Below the pieces are notes generated by a model, which had not been told where the DNA came from, did no database searches, and saw only the letters and a program-made list of their open reading frames with translations. Both the position numbers and the translations under genes were made by a program. Below, one piece after another: positions 1 to 6,748 of a stretch of 17,092 nucleotides of DNA. Numbering within the stretch: the first letter of the stretch is position 1; each line of letters begins with the position of its first letter. The stretch spans positions 1-17,092 of the forward strand of contig JAIESC010000012.1 of the NCBI GenBank assembly GCA_019746355.1, in the 5' to 3' direction. This DNA is from Xanthobacteraceae bacterium (GTDB lineage Bacteria > Pseudomonadota > Alphaproteobacteria > Rhizobiales > Xanthobacteraceae).

Positions 1-221
1 GCAAGCGTCAGGCAGCCGCGCGCGGTGCGGCCGTCGATCATCACCGTGCAGGCGCCGCAGATGCCGTGCTCGCAGCCAAGATGCGTGCCGGTCAGCTCCA
101 GCTCCTGGCGCAGGAAATCCGCAAGATGCTGCCGCGCCTTGACGCGCCGCTTGAGCGGCCCGCCGTTCAGCACGGCCTCGATCTCGATCTCTTCATCGCC
201 CTCAAGCCGGTGAGCGCTCAT
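1..221 (-). CDS. 2Fe-2S subunit of a molybdenum hydroxylase (CoxS/XDH small subunit), 3' end off-window
   Basis: This is the N-terminal part of the small iron-sulfur subunit of a xanthine dehydrogenase/CO dehydrogenase-family enzyme. It passes electrons from the molybdopterin site of the large subunit to the FAD of the medium subunit. About 73 residues are visible. They contain the plant-ferredoxin-type cluster motif GCEHGICGACTV, with Cys at about 50, 55 and 58 and a further Cys near 70. The second cluster domain lies outside the window. The ATG overlaps the stop of the FAD-subunit gene as ATGA, which fixes the start and implies coupled translation. Family assignment is secure. The substrate (purine, nicotinate, CO or other) cannot be told from this subunit. 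Confidence 0.93.
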   Translation of the reverse strand, partial: MSAHRLEGDEEIEIEAVLNGGPLKRRVKARQHLADFLRQELELTGTHLGCEHGICGACTVMIDGRTARGCLTL

Positions 222-1084
222 GCGGCGGCCCTTTGCGACATGCCGTTGAGCACGCGGCGGGTGAGCACCGTGGCGAGGTGGATGCGGGTGTCGCCGCGAA
301 GCCCCGGCGTGTCCTCGGGCGCAAGATCCTGACGCAGCGCCGCGCCGATCGCCCCGGTGTCGGCAAGCGGAACACGCAGGCCCGCGAGCGACTTCGAGAC
401 CGCTTTCGCCACCCTGGCGCGATCGGCACAGCCGATATAGACGAGCCGCGCCTCGCCGAGCGTGCCGTTCTCGATCGTTACAACCGCGGCGAGGCCGGCG
501 AGCGCAAAGTCGCCGTGGCGGCGCGACAATTCGGCAAATCCGGTCGCGGTTCCGGCCCGCACCACCGGGAACTCCACCGCGACGATCAGCTCGCCCGTGC
601 GCAGGTCGGTCTCGAACAGGCCCTTGAAGAAATCCTCGGCCTTCACCCTGCGCTCGCCGGTGGGGCCCGCGATCACCAGCGTCGCGCCGAGCGCGACCGC
701 GCAGGCCGGCAGCTCGGCCGCCGGATCGGCATAGGCAAGGCTCCCGCCGAGCGTGCCGCGGTTGCGGATCGCCACATGGCCGATGTGCGGCGCGGCCTTG
801 GCCAGCAGCGGCAGGTGCGCGCGGACCAGGTCGGACGACAGCAGCTCGGCATGGCGGGTGAGCGCGCCGAGCCGCACCACGCCGCCCGCGCGAGACTGGC
901 CGCGCAACTCCTTCAGCTCGGCGATATCGACCAGAAGCTTCGGGGCCGAGAGCCGCATGTTGAGCCCGGCGAGCAGGCTCTGGCCGCCCGCAATCGGCAC
1001 CGCCTCGCCGTCCGCATCCGCCAGAATCCGGCACGCGTGCCCGAGCGTCGCCGGGCGGATGTAGCGGAAATTCCGCGCCTTCAT
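218..1084 (-). CDS. FAD-binding medium subunit of a molybdenum hydroxylase (CoxM type)
   Basis: This 288-residue protein is the flavin subunit of a xanthine dehydrogenase/CO dehydrogenase-type hydroxylase. It takes electrons from the 2Fe-2S subunit and passes them to an acceptor. It opens with the typical FRYIRPATL stretch. It carries both FAD-binding signatures of the family: AGGQS at about 32-36 and a TLGGS loop at about 111-115 within IRNRGTLGGSLAYADP. The length is normal for the family. I chose the ATG at 1084 rather than an upstream in-frame start. Homology begins there, and that ATG overlaps the preceding gene's stop as ATGA. The 3' end overlaps the 2Fe-2S gene the same way. The medium-then-small order is usual for Cox-type operons, and the large subunit is expected beyond position 1. 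Confidence 0.94.
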   Translation of the reverse strand: MKARNFRYIRPATLGHACRILADADGEAVPIAGGQSLLAGLNMRLSAPKLLVDIAELKELRGQSRAGGVVRLGALTRHAELLSSDLVRAHLPLLAKAAPHIGHVAIRNRGTLGGSLAYADPAAELPACAVALGATLVIAGPTGERRVKAEDFFKGLFETDLRTGELIVAVEFPVVRAGTATGFAELSRRHGDFALAGLAAVVTIENGTLGEARLVYIGCADRARVAKAVSKSLAGLRVPLADTGAIGAALRQDLAPEDTPGLRGDTRIHLATVLTRRVLNGMSQRAAA

Positions 1085-1827
1085 GCGACCCGCTCGACGC
1101 TGACGCCGCGGCAATCCATCTCGTATTCCAGGTCGACCACCGGCGGGCGGTTGTAATGCCAGGTCAGCCCGGACCGCGCCGCGCCGCGCCGGACGATCTC
1201 GGCCTCGATGAACGGATGGACATTGTGGACCGTATAGAGCTGGGTGGCGGTGGCGTCCTTCCAGCCGAAGCCGAGCGCGCCCATGCGCCGCTCCATCTCG
1301 CCCAGCACGAAGCGCGCCTTTTCAAGCATGCCCGCCGGCGAGACGTCGCCGAGCCGGACGATGTGGTCGCGGTAGTTGCCGCGGCCTTCCGGGGCCTCGC
1401 CGCTGCCGGCGACAACGAACGAGGGCTCCGCGCCGGCGGCGGCTTCCGTGTAGCTGAAGGCATGGAACGACGGTGCGGGCGGCGGATCGATCGCCGGGCA
1501 CACATTGCTGCGCGCCACCGGATTGGTCTTGCCGTCGTAGATGTTCCAGCGCTCGAGCGTGCCGACATAGATCTTGTTGAACGCGGTGAAGCCCGCCTCG
1601 GTGAACGGCGCCGACGAACGCAGCTCGCAGGCGCAGAACGCCGTCAGCGGCCGGCCCGCTGAGGTGATGATCCGCTCGATCCGGCGAAAGCCATCCTCGA
1701 GCGGCACCGGGGCGCGGAATTGCACCCGCACGATCCGGTGGCCCGGCTCGGCGGCGACACCGGCGGAATACTGAAACACGCCTTCGACGAAACGATAGCC
1801 GCCGGATTTGAAGGGGTGCACGGACAT
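1081..1827 (-). CDS. tandem RidA/YjgF-like protein
   Basis: This protein of about 248 residues has no predicted export signal. Two RidA-like units can be traced. The first has FQYSAGVAAEPGH near the start, LEDGFRRIE with a following helix, and NPVARSNVCP in the middle. The second carries WKDATATQLYTV and ends in RPPVVDLEYEMD. RidA-family proteins hydrolyse reactive enamine/imine intermediates or deaminate ring-cleavage products such as 2-aminomuconate. The fold call is by motif reading only, and the function is inferred. The gene sits between livF and the hydroxylase subunits and overlaps the FAD-subunit gene by four bases, so it belongs to the same catabolic operon. A GTG at 1839, eight bases after the livF stop, is an alternative start. 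Neither start has a strong ribosome binding site. Confidence 0.72.
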   Translation of the reverse strand: MSVHPFKSGGYRFVEGVFQYSAGVAAEPGHRIVRVQFRAPVPLEDGFRRIERIITSAGRPLTAFCACELRSSAPFTEAGFTAFNKIYVGTLERWNIYDGKTNPVARSNVCPAIDPPPAPSFHAFSYTEAAAGAEPSFVVAGSGEAPEGRGNYRDHIVRLGDVSPAGMLEKARFVLGEMERRMGALGFGWKDATATQLYTVHNVHPFIEAEIVRRGAARSGLTWHYNRPPVVDLEYEMDCRGVSVERVA

Positions 1828-1847
1828 TGGACAACGCACGCTTGGCT

Positions 1848-2573
1848 TTAAGACAGGCCCATATAGGCTTCGCGGATGGCGGGATCGTTGACCAGGCTCA
1901 TCGCCGGACCGGATTTCACGACGCGCCCATGATCGATCACATAGGCCCGGTCGGCAAGCTCCAGCGCATTCATGACGTCCTGCTCCACAAGCAGGACGGC
2001 CACGCCGGACTTGTTGACCGCGCGCAGACTTTCCGTGAGCAGCTCCACCGCACGCGGCGCGAGCCCCAGCGACAGCTCATCAACCAGCAGCAGGCTCGGC
2101 GCAGCCATCAGGCCGCGGCCGATCGCGCACATCTGCTGCTCGCCGCCGGACAGCGTGCCGGCGTCCTGGGTCCGGCGCGTCGCCAGGATCGGAAACATGG
2201 CATAGACGCGCTCGAGGTCGGCTGTGACCGCCGCCTTGTCGGCGCGCAGATAGGCGCCCATCAGGAGATTGTCGCGAACGCTCATCGCCGAGAACAGGCG
2301 GCGGCCCTCCGGAACGTGGGCGATGCCGGCGCGGACGAATTCGGCGGGCGATGCCCCGAGCATCGGCTTGCCGTCCACCGTGATGCTGCCGGCGGAGGTC
2401 TTGAGCAGCCCCGACAGGCAGCGCATCAGGGTGGTCTTGCCGGCGCCGTTGGAGCCGACGATGCAGACGAGCTCGGCCGCCCCCACGTCGAGACTGATGT
2501 CCCACAGCACGCGGACGTCGCCATAGCCGGCCTGCAGGGCCGTCACCGAAAGCTTCGGAGTCGCGGCGTTCAC
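1848..2573 (-). CDS. livF: branched-chain amino acid/amide ABC transporter ATPase LivF
   Basis: This is one of the two cytoplasmic ATPases of a LIV/HAAT-type importer (241 residues, usual length). Walker A is GSNGAGKT at about 40-47. The ABC signature is LSGGEQQ at about 141-147. Walker B is LLLVDE at about 161-166, followed by the LivF-type LSLGLAP. The C-terminus ends in the family-typical AYMG sequence. The gene starts with GTG overlapping the livG stop as GTGA, so the two ATPases are translationally coupled. It pairs with LivG to power LivH/LivM. In soil alphaproteobacteria this family also imports amides, urea and aromatic compounds, so 'branched-chain amino acid' is a family name here and not a proven substrate. 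Confidence 0.96.
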   Translation of the reverse strand: MNAATPKLSVTALQAGYGDVRVLWDISLDVGAAELVCIVGSNGAGKTTLMRCLSGLLKTSAGSITVDGKPMLGASPAEFVRAGIAHVPEGRRLFSAMSVRDNLLMGAYLRADKAAVTADLERVYAMFPILATRRTQDAGTLSGGEQQMCAIGRGLMAAPSLLLVDELSLGLAPRAVELLTESLRAVNKSGVAVLLVEQDVMNALELADRAYVIDHGRVVKSGPAMSLVNDPAIREAYMGLS

Positions 2574-3319
2574 TGCAAGGCCTCCCGCTGGGCGGCGTAC
2601 TTGGCGCCGAGATAGGCCTCGATCACGCGCGGGTCCCTGACCACCTCCCCCGGCGTGCCCTGCGCAATCAACTGGCCGTGGTGCAGCACCAGCAGCCGGT
2701 GCGAGATCGACATCACGACCTTCATCAGATGCTCGATCACGATGATGGTGACGCCCTGCCCGGCGATCCTGCGGATGATGGCGAGCGCGTCGTCGATCTC
2801 GGTCTGGTTGAGGCCGGCATTGACCTCGTCGAGCATCAGGAGGCGCGGCCGCATCGCGAGCCCTTTCGCCAGCTCCAACCGCTTGCGCCGCGCCAGCGTC
2901 AGCGACGCCGCCGGGCGGTCGGCCACGTCGGTCAGGCCGGTGAAGGCGAGATGCTCGCGCGCGATCTCCTGGGCCTCGCGGACGCCATGGGCATGGCCGC
3001 AGAACAGCGCGCCGGCCGCGACATTCTCGACCACCGTCATGCGGGGAAACGGCTGCACGATCTGGAACGTGCGGGCGAGGCCGCGCTGCGCGATCTGGTG
3101 CGGCTTGGCGCGGGTGATATCGGCGTCCTCGAAACGCACCCGGCCCGACGTCGCCGGATGCACGCCGGTGATGATGTTGATCAGGGTGGTCTTGCCCGCG
3201 CCGTTGGGGCCGATCAGGCCGATGATCTCGCCCTTGTCGACCGCGAAGCTGACGCCGTCGACGGCCTTCAGCCCGCCGAACCGCCGGGACACGTCGTTGA
3301 GGGTGAGCAGCGCAGTCAC
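2570..3319 (-). CDS. livG: branched-chain amino acid/amide ABC transporter ATPase LivG
   Basis: This is the second ATPase of the LIV/HAAT importer (249 residues). Walker A is GPNGAGKT at about 37-44. Walker B is LLMLDE at about 160-165, followed by the LivG-typical VNAGLNQTE. The FQIVQPFPRMTVVENV block is characteristic of LivG. In place of LSGGQ the signature reads SLTLARRKRLE at about 139-149. This relaxed form is common in LivG proteins and not a defect. The open frame extends about 90 codons upstream inside livM, but homology starts at the GTG at 3319. That GTG overlaps the livM stop as GTGA. The 3' end overlaps livF in the same way. Confidence 0.95.
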   Translation of the reverse strand: MTALLTLNDVSRRFGGLKAVDGVSFAVDKGEIIGLIGPNGAGKTTLINIITGVHPATSGRVRFEDADITRAKPHQIAQRGLARTFQIVQPFPRMTVVENVAAGALFCGHAHGVREAQEIAREHLAFTGLTDVADRPAASLTLARRKRLELAKGLAMRPRLLMLDEVNAGLNQTEIDDALAIIRRIAGQGVTIIVIEHLMKVVMSISHRLLVLHHGQLIAQGTPGEVVRDPRVIEAYLGAKYAAQREALQ

Positions 3320-4245
3320 GTGGCCGGCTCCTTGCGGGGCACCCAGTTGCGCAAGGTGGACAGAAGACCGTTCGGCAGGAACAGGATCAGCGCCACGATG
3401 ATGACGCCCAGCGCCGCGGCATGGATCATCAGGAAGTTGCGCCACACCAACTCCTCGAAGGCGAGGAGAATGACCGCCCCGAGCGCCGGGCCGAAAATCG
3501 TGCCGAGCCCGCCGAGCAGCACCATCACCATCGGCTTGACCGCGAGCAGCACGTCGAACACGTCGGGCGGCTCGATGTACTTGACCCACGACGCGTAGAT
3601 CGCGCCGGCGATGCCCACATAGACCGCCGACAGCGAGAACCCTGCGGTCTTGTAGGCATAGGTGTTGACGCCGAGGATGCTGGCGGCGTCCTCGTTCTGC
3701 TGGATGCAGCGCAGGCCGAAGCCGAGCTTGTTGCGGTGAACCACGATGGCCGTGGCGGTGCAGACGACCGCGAGCGCCAGCATGGCGTAGAAAAAGAACT
3801 GCGCTTCGGCTGCGACCGACATGCGCAGGATCGGCAGGTTCATGCCCTTTCCGCCGCCGGTGAAGTCCGGCATGCCATTGATCAACTCGCGCAGCATCTC
3901 GGCGACGATCAGGCTCGCGATGGCAAAGTAGTGCCCGCGAAGGTGCAGGATGGCGCCGCCGATCAGCGCGGCAAACACGATGGCCGCCAATCCCGCGCCG
4001 GCCCAGGCGAGCGGCAGCGGCGCGCCGTTCGCCAGCAGGATCGCCGACGTGTAGGCGCCGAGCCCGAAAAACGCCGCGGTCGCAAACGACGGATAGCCGG
4101 CGAGCCCGCCGATGAAGTTCCAGGACTGCGCCAGCACCGCATACATGCAGACGGTGGTCGCGAGGCGCAAAAGGTAGTTGCTGCCGGTCAGCGGCAACAG
4201 CGCAAGCGCCAGCGCGATGACGGCGAGGATCAGCCAGGTCCTCAT
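3316..4245 (-). CDS. livM: branched-chain amino acid/amide ABC transporter permease LivM
   Basis: This is an inner-membrane permease of the LIV/HAAT importer (309 residues). It has multiple hydrophobic segments and the cytoplasmic coupling loop RCIQQNEDAASILGVNTYAYK, which contacts the ATPases. The WNFIGGLAGYPSFATAAFFGLGAY stretch near residues 40-65 is typical of LivM, as are the GLGTIFGPALGA and LPNGL motifs near the C-terminus. The ATG at 4245 lies in the first copy of a tandem 14-bp repeat. Each repeat carries an AGGA and an ATG, so the ribosome binding site comes from the next copy upstream, about seven bases away. The gene overlaps livG by four bases. Confidence 0.94.
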   Translation of the reverse strand: MRTWLILAVIALALALLPLTGSNYLLRLATTVCMYAVLAQSWNFIGGLAGYPSFATAAFFGLGAYTSAILLANGAPLPLAWAGAGLAAIVFAALIGGAILHLRGHYFAIASLIVAEMLRELINGMPDFTGGGKGMNLPILRMSVAAEAQFFFYAMLALAVVCTATAIVVHRNKLGFGLRCIQQNEDAASILGVNTYAYKTAGFSLSAVYVGIAGAIYASWVKYIEPPDVFDVLLAVKPMVMVLLGGLGTIFGPALGAVILLAFEELVWRNFLMIHAAALGVIIVALILFLPNGLLSTLRNWVPRKEPAT

Positions 4246-4305
4246 GGATCGGTCCTCATGGATCGGTCCTCATAGATCCGTCCTCTGGGTCCGTCCTCAT
4301 GGGTC
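4237..4305. repeat. tandem 14-bp repeat spanning the livM start (5 copies)
   Basis: Five head-to-tail copies lie at 4237-4250, 4251-4264, 4265-4278, 4279-4291 and 4292-4305. The plus-strand consensus is GGTCCTCATGGATC. The first two copies are identical, the third has one change, and the fourth and fifth are diverged, with the fourth one base short. Read on the coding (minus) strand, each unit gives GATCCATGAGGACC, an ATG followed by AGGA. Each copy's AGGA can therefore serve as ribosome binding site for the ATG of the next copy. The array fills the livH-livM gap, and the livM start is the ATG nearest the gene. Confidence 0.85.
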
Positions 4306-4312
4306 AAGACCC

Positions 4313-5179
4313 TCATTCGTACCCCCGCCGGCCCATCAGCCCGCTCGGTCGCACGAACAGCAGCACCAGCAGCAGCGCGAACGAGATCGTGACCGCGCGC
4401 TCGGGCCCGAACCAGAACGAGGTGAAGCTTTCGATCAGGCCGAGGACGAGTCCGCCGAGCATGGCGCCCGGCACGCTGCCGAGGCCGCCCAGCACGCAGA
4501 CGACGAACGCCTTGCCGAGAAACAGCGGGCCGTTCAGCGGCGAGATCGGGAAGATGATGCTGAGCAGCGCGCCGGCCGCGCCCGCCATGAACGCGCCGAT
4601 GGCGAAGGTCACCGCGTTGATGCGCGGAACGTCGACCCCCATCAGCGCCGCCGCCTCGCGATCCATCCGCACCGCGACGATGGCGCGGCCGATGCGGCTG
4701 TCGCGCAGCAGCCGGTAGAGCAGCAAGGTGAGCAGCAGCGCCAGCACCATCGCCGCGACGCGGTCGCCGGGCAGGAACACCGGGCCGAGCTGCACCGTGC
4801 CGAGCGGGCGCGCCAGATTGACCGCCTGATAGTCGGCGGTGAACGCAAGCAGCATCGCGTTGTTCAGGATGAGGTCAAGGCCGAATGTCAGCGTCAGCGT
4901 GATGAGAACCGGCGCGGCGACGACGCGATTGATGATGCCGGCCTGCAGCAGATAGCCCAGCCCATAAAGAACCGCGCCGGCGATCACCGTCGAGACGAAC
5001 GGATGAATGCCGAAATGGACGTAGCCGAAGAACGCCACATACGAGCCCAGCACGATGAACGAGCCGTGCAGGATGTTGATGACATTCAGCACGCCCCAGA
5101 CCAGCGAGAAGCCGACCGCGATGCACGCGTAGAGGCCGCCCAGCACCAGTCCATTCGCAGCGATCTGGAGATAAATCAT
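4313..5179 (-). CDS. livH: branched-chain amino acid/amide ABC transporter permease LivH
   Basis: This is the second inner-membrane permease of the importer (288 residues, normal length). Family hallmarks are GLVLGGLYACIAVGFSL near the N-terminus, GVLNVINILHGSF, and the coupling loop RMDREAAALMGVDVPRINA at about 170-190. The C-terminal sequence is VRPSGLMGRRGYE. Transmembrane segments fill most of the sequence. The ATG at 5179 is preceded by AGGA at short spacing. The gene follows the binding-protein gene after a gap of about 100 bases that contains a strong hairpin. It is separated from livM by the 14-bp repeat array. It forms the transmembrane channel together with LivM. Confidence 0.95.
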   Translation of the reverse strand: MIYLQIAANGLVLGGLYACIAVGFSLVWGVLNVINILHGSFIVLGSYVAFFGYVHFGIHPFVSTVIAGAVLYGLGYLLQAGIINRVVAAPVLITLTLTFGLDLILNNAMLLAFTADYQAVNLARPLGTVQLGPVFLPGDRVAAMVLALLLTLLLYRLLRDSRIGRAIVAVRMDREAAALMGVDVPRINAVTFAIGAFMAGAAGALLSIIFPISPLNGPLFLGKAFVVCVLGGLGSVPGAMLGGLVLGLIESFTSFWFGPERAVTISFALLLVLLFVRPSGLMGRRGYE

Positions 5180-5191
5180 GATCCTGAACGG

Positions 5192-5216
5192 CCCGCCGGG
5201 CTCGCGGCCCGGCGGG
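5192..5216 (-). promoter_or_regulatory. strong intercistronic hairpin between binding-protein gene and livH
   Basis: The arms CCCGCCGGGC (5192-5201) and GCCCGGCGGG (5207-5216) are perfectly complementary over ten GC-only pairs around a five-base loop. On the transcribed minus strand it sits just after the binding-protein gene and about 12 bases before the livH start, close to its ribosome binding site. No T-run follows, so it is not a standard intrinsic terminator. By analogy with other binding-protein operons it may block 3' exonucleases or cause partial termination, giving more binding protein than permease. That role is inferred. Confidence 0.7.
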
Positions 5217-5250
5217 AAACCTCAAGCAACACTCGTGCCGAAACCGCCCG

Positions 5251-5296
5251 CATCACTTGCGGCGTGAATCACTTGGGCATGCATCACTTGGGCATG
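5251..5296. repeat. 15-bp tandem duplication at the end of the binding-protein gene
   Basis: AATCACTTGGGCATG (5267-5281) and CATCACTTGGGCATG (5282-5296) are adjacent and differ at one base. A more diverged third copy lies at 5251-5266. On the coding strand each unit reads CATGCCCAAGTGAT, repeating the last codons (Met-Pro-Lys) and the TGA stop of the binding-protein gene. The duplication lies mostly after the functional stop at 5284, so the protein is unaffected. It adds back-up in-frame stops and lengthens the gap to livH. Confidence 0.8.
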
Positions 5297-6495
5297 AAGC
5301 GGATTTCACCCGACTTGATGGCATCAGGCCAGAGGATGACCGGCTTGCCGCCGACCAGCTGAAAGACCGGCGGCTGAAGCGAGTTGATCTGCCCGTCGGC
5401 GTTGAACCGGACGCGGCCGTAGAAGGTTTCAGCGTCGGTTGCGGAAATCGCGTCGCGCACCTTGACCGGATCGACGGTGCCGGCCTTCTCGATCGCCATC
5501 TGCAGGATCGCGCCGCAGGCGGCCGAGCCGGCTTCGATGTAGTCGGCCTCGGCGCCGTTGTACTTCTTGGCAAAGGCCGCGTTGAACGCCTCGGTGGAGC
5601 CGAAGACATCCGGGCCTTTGTAGCGCACGGCCGGATGCCACCAGGACATGCTGGTGATGTTCTCGGCCAGTGGGCCCATGGTCCTGGCGAACTCGCCATA
5701 GGCGGGGCCTGCGATCTCGGTGATGACCGGGGCCTTCAGCCCCAGGTCGTTCATCTGCCGGCGGATCAGCATCAGGTCGTTGATATAGCCGGACGCATAA
5801 ACCCAGTCGGGGTTCGCCGCACGCATCTTGGTGATCGCGGCGGAATGGTCCATCGCGCCGATCGCGTAGCGCTCGGACACGACGACCTCCATGCCCTCCG
5901 CCTTCACCGCCTTCTCGAACTCCTGCGCGACGGCGAGCGGGAACAGATCGTTGCGGGCGAGCACCGCGACGCGCTTGATGTTCTTGTTCTTGGCGGCAAC
6001 GAGCTTGGCAATCGGCGCCGAGACGGTCTCGTTGCCGGTGAGCGTCGAGAAGATGTACTTGAAATGCTGATCGAAGATCTCCTGCGACGACGCCGACGGG
6101 GCCAGCATCGGGAGCCGGTATTTCTCGGAAATGGCGCTCGCCGCCTTGGTCGCACCCGAGCCGAACGGCGCAAACAGGAACTGCACCTTGTCCTCGGTGA
6201 TCATCCGCTCGGCGGTCTGCACGGCGCGCGGCGTGTTCGAGGCATAATCGGCATAGACGATCTCGACCTTGTAGGTCTTGCCGCCGGCCTTGATGCCCTT
6301 GGCATTGGCGGCCTCGGCCCAGAGGTCATAGCCGCGCTTCTGCTTCAACCCTTCGGGCGAGAGCGGCCCGGTCAGCGGCAACGGCGCGCCGACCTTGATG
6401 ACGTCCTGGGCAAGAGCCGGCGCGGGAAGCGCCGTGACAACCCCCAGCGCAGCGACGGTCGTCGCGATCGCGCTGAGCAGGCGAGAGACAAACAT
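5284..6495 (-). CDS. periplasmic substrate-binding protein of a LIV/HAAT-type ABC transporter
   Basis: This 403-residue secreted solute-binding protein of the Leu/Ile/Val-binding (type I periplasmic) family belongs with LivHMGF. A signal peptide covers about residues 1-29: MFVSR, a hydrophobic core, then PAPALA|Q as the likely cleavage site. The mature protein begins VIKVGAPLPLTGPLSPEG, the standard opening strand and ligand loop. LMLAPSASSQEIFDQ- and YASGYINDLMLIRRQM-like blocks follow, typical of the amide/aromatic-binding branch rather than classical LivJ. The start at 6495 was chosen over an upstream in-frame ATG because it gives a proper signal peptide and has GGAG seven bases upstream. 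It is the first transporter gene, about 250 bases downstream of the amidase. Confidence 0.93.
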   Translation of the reverse strand: MFVSRLLSAIATTVAALGVVTALPAPALAQDVIKVGAPLPLTGPLSPEGLKQKRGYDLWAEAANAKGIKAGGKTYKVEIVYADYASNTPRAVQTAERMITEDKVQFLFAPFGSGATKAASAISEKYRLPMLAPSASSQEIFDQHFKYIFSTLTGNETVSAPIAKLVAAKNKNIKRVAVLARNDLFPLAVAQEFEKAVKAEGMEVVVSERYAIGAMDHSAAITKMRAANPDWVYASGYINDLMLIRRQMNDLGLKAPVITEIAGPAYGEFARTMGPLAENITSMSWWHPAVRYKGPDVFGSTEAFNAAFAKKYNGAEADYIEAGSAACGAILQMAIEKAGTVDPVKVRDAISATDAETFYGRVRFNADGQINSLQPPVFQLVGGKPVILWPDAIKSGEIRFMPK

Positions 6496-6716
6496 AATGC
6501 AACTCCATCGGACGCGTTGATTGCACGTGATGCGCGAGCACGCGATCACTTAGCTAATCCCAGATTTGCTTTGCTGTCGATTATCGGCTTTGCAGCCCGG
6601 GCGACCTGTTACGTCATGCCGGCGTTCGTCGGCCCAAGATATTGCGTTGCAACCGCAAACGCGCGCAGAGCCGACGCTTTTATGAGCCATGCCTATAAGC
6701 CATGCCGCGGCCGTAT

Positions 6717-6741
6717 GCTGCCGGTCATGGAGGCCGGCAGC
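6717..6741 (-). terminator. hairpin just after the amidase stop codon (possible terminator)
   Basis: GCTGCCGG (6717-6724) and CCGGCAGC (6734-6741) pair perfectly over eight bases around a nine-base loop. The hairpin begins eight bases after the amidase stop on the minus strand. The sequence that follows on the transcribed strand is not T-rich, so termination may be weak or Rho-assisted. The remainder of the 253-base gap to the binding-protein gene (6496-6748) must hold any separate transporter promoter. I could not pick out a convincing -35/-10 pair there. Confidence 0.4.
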
Positions 6742-6748
6742 CCGATCG

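Noticed and set aside
2570..3319. LivG lacks a canonical LSGGQ signature (reads SLTLARRKRLE)
   Set aside because: Relaxed signatures are normal in LivG proteins. Walker A, Walker B and the flanking blocks are intact, so this is not a defect.
5192..5216. Intrinsic terminator between the binding-protein gene and livH
   Set aside because: The stem is strong but no T-run follows on the transcribed strand and the operon continues, so I listed it as a regulatory hairpin.
4178..5362. Plus-strand open frame of about 394 codons opposite livH
   Set aside because: Gln/Arg/Asp-rich antisense translation. livH is unmistakable on the other strand.
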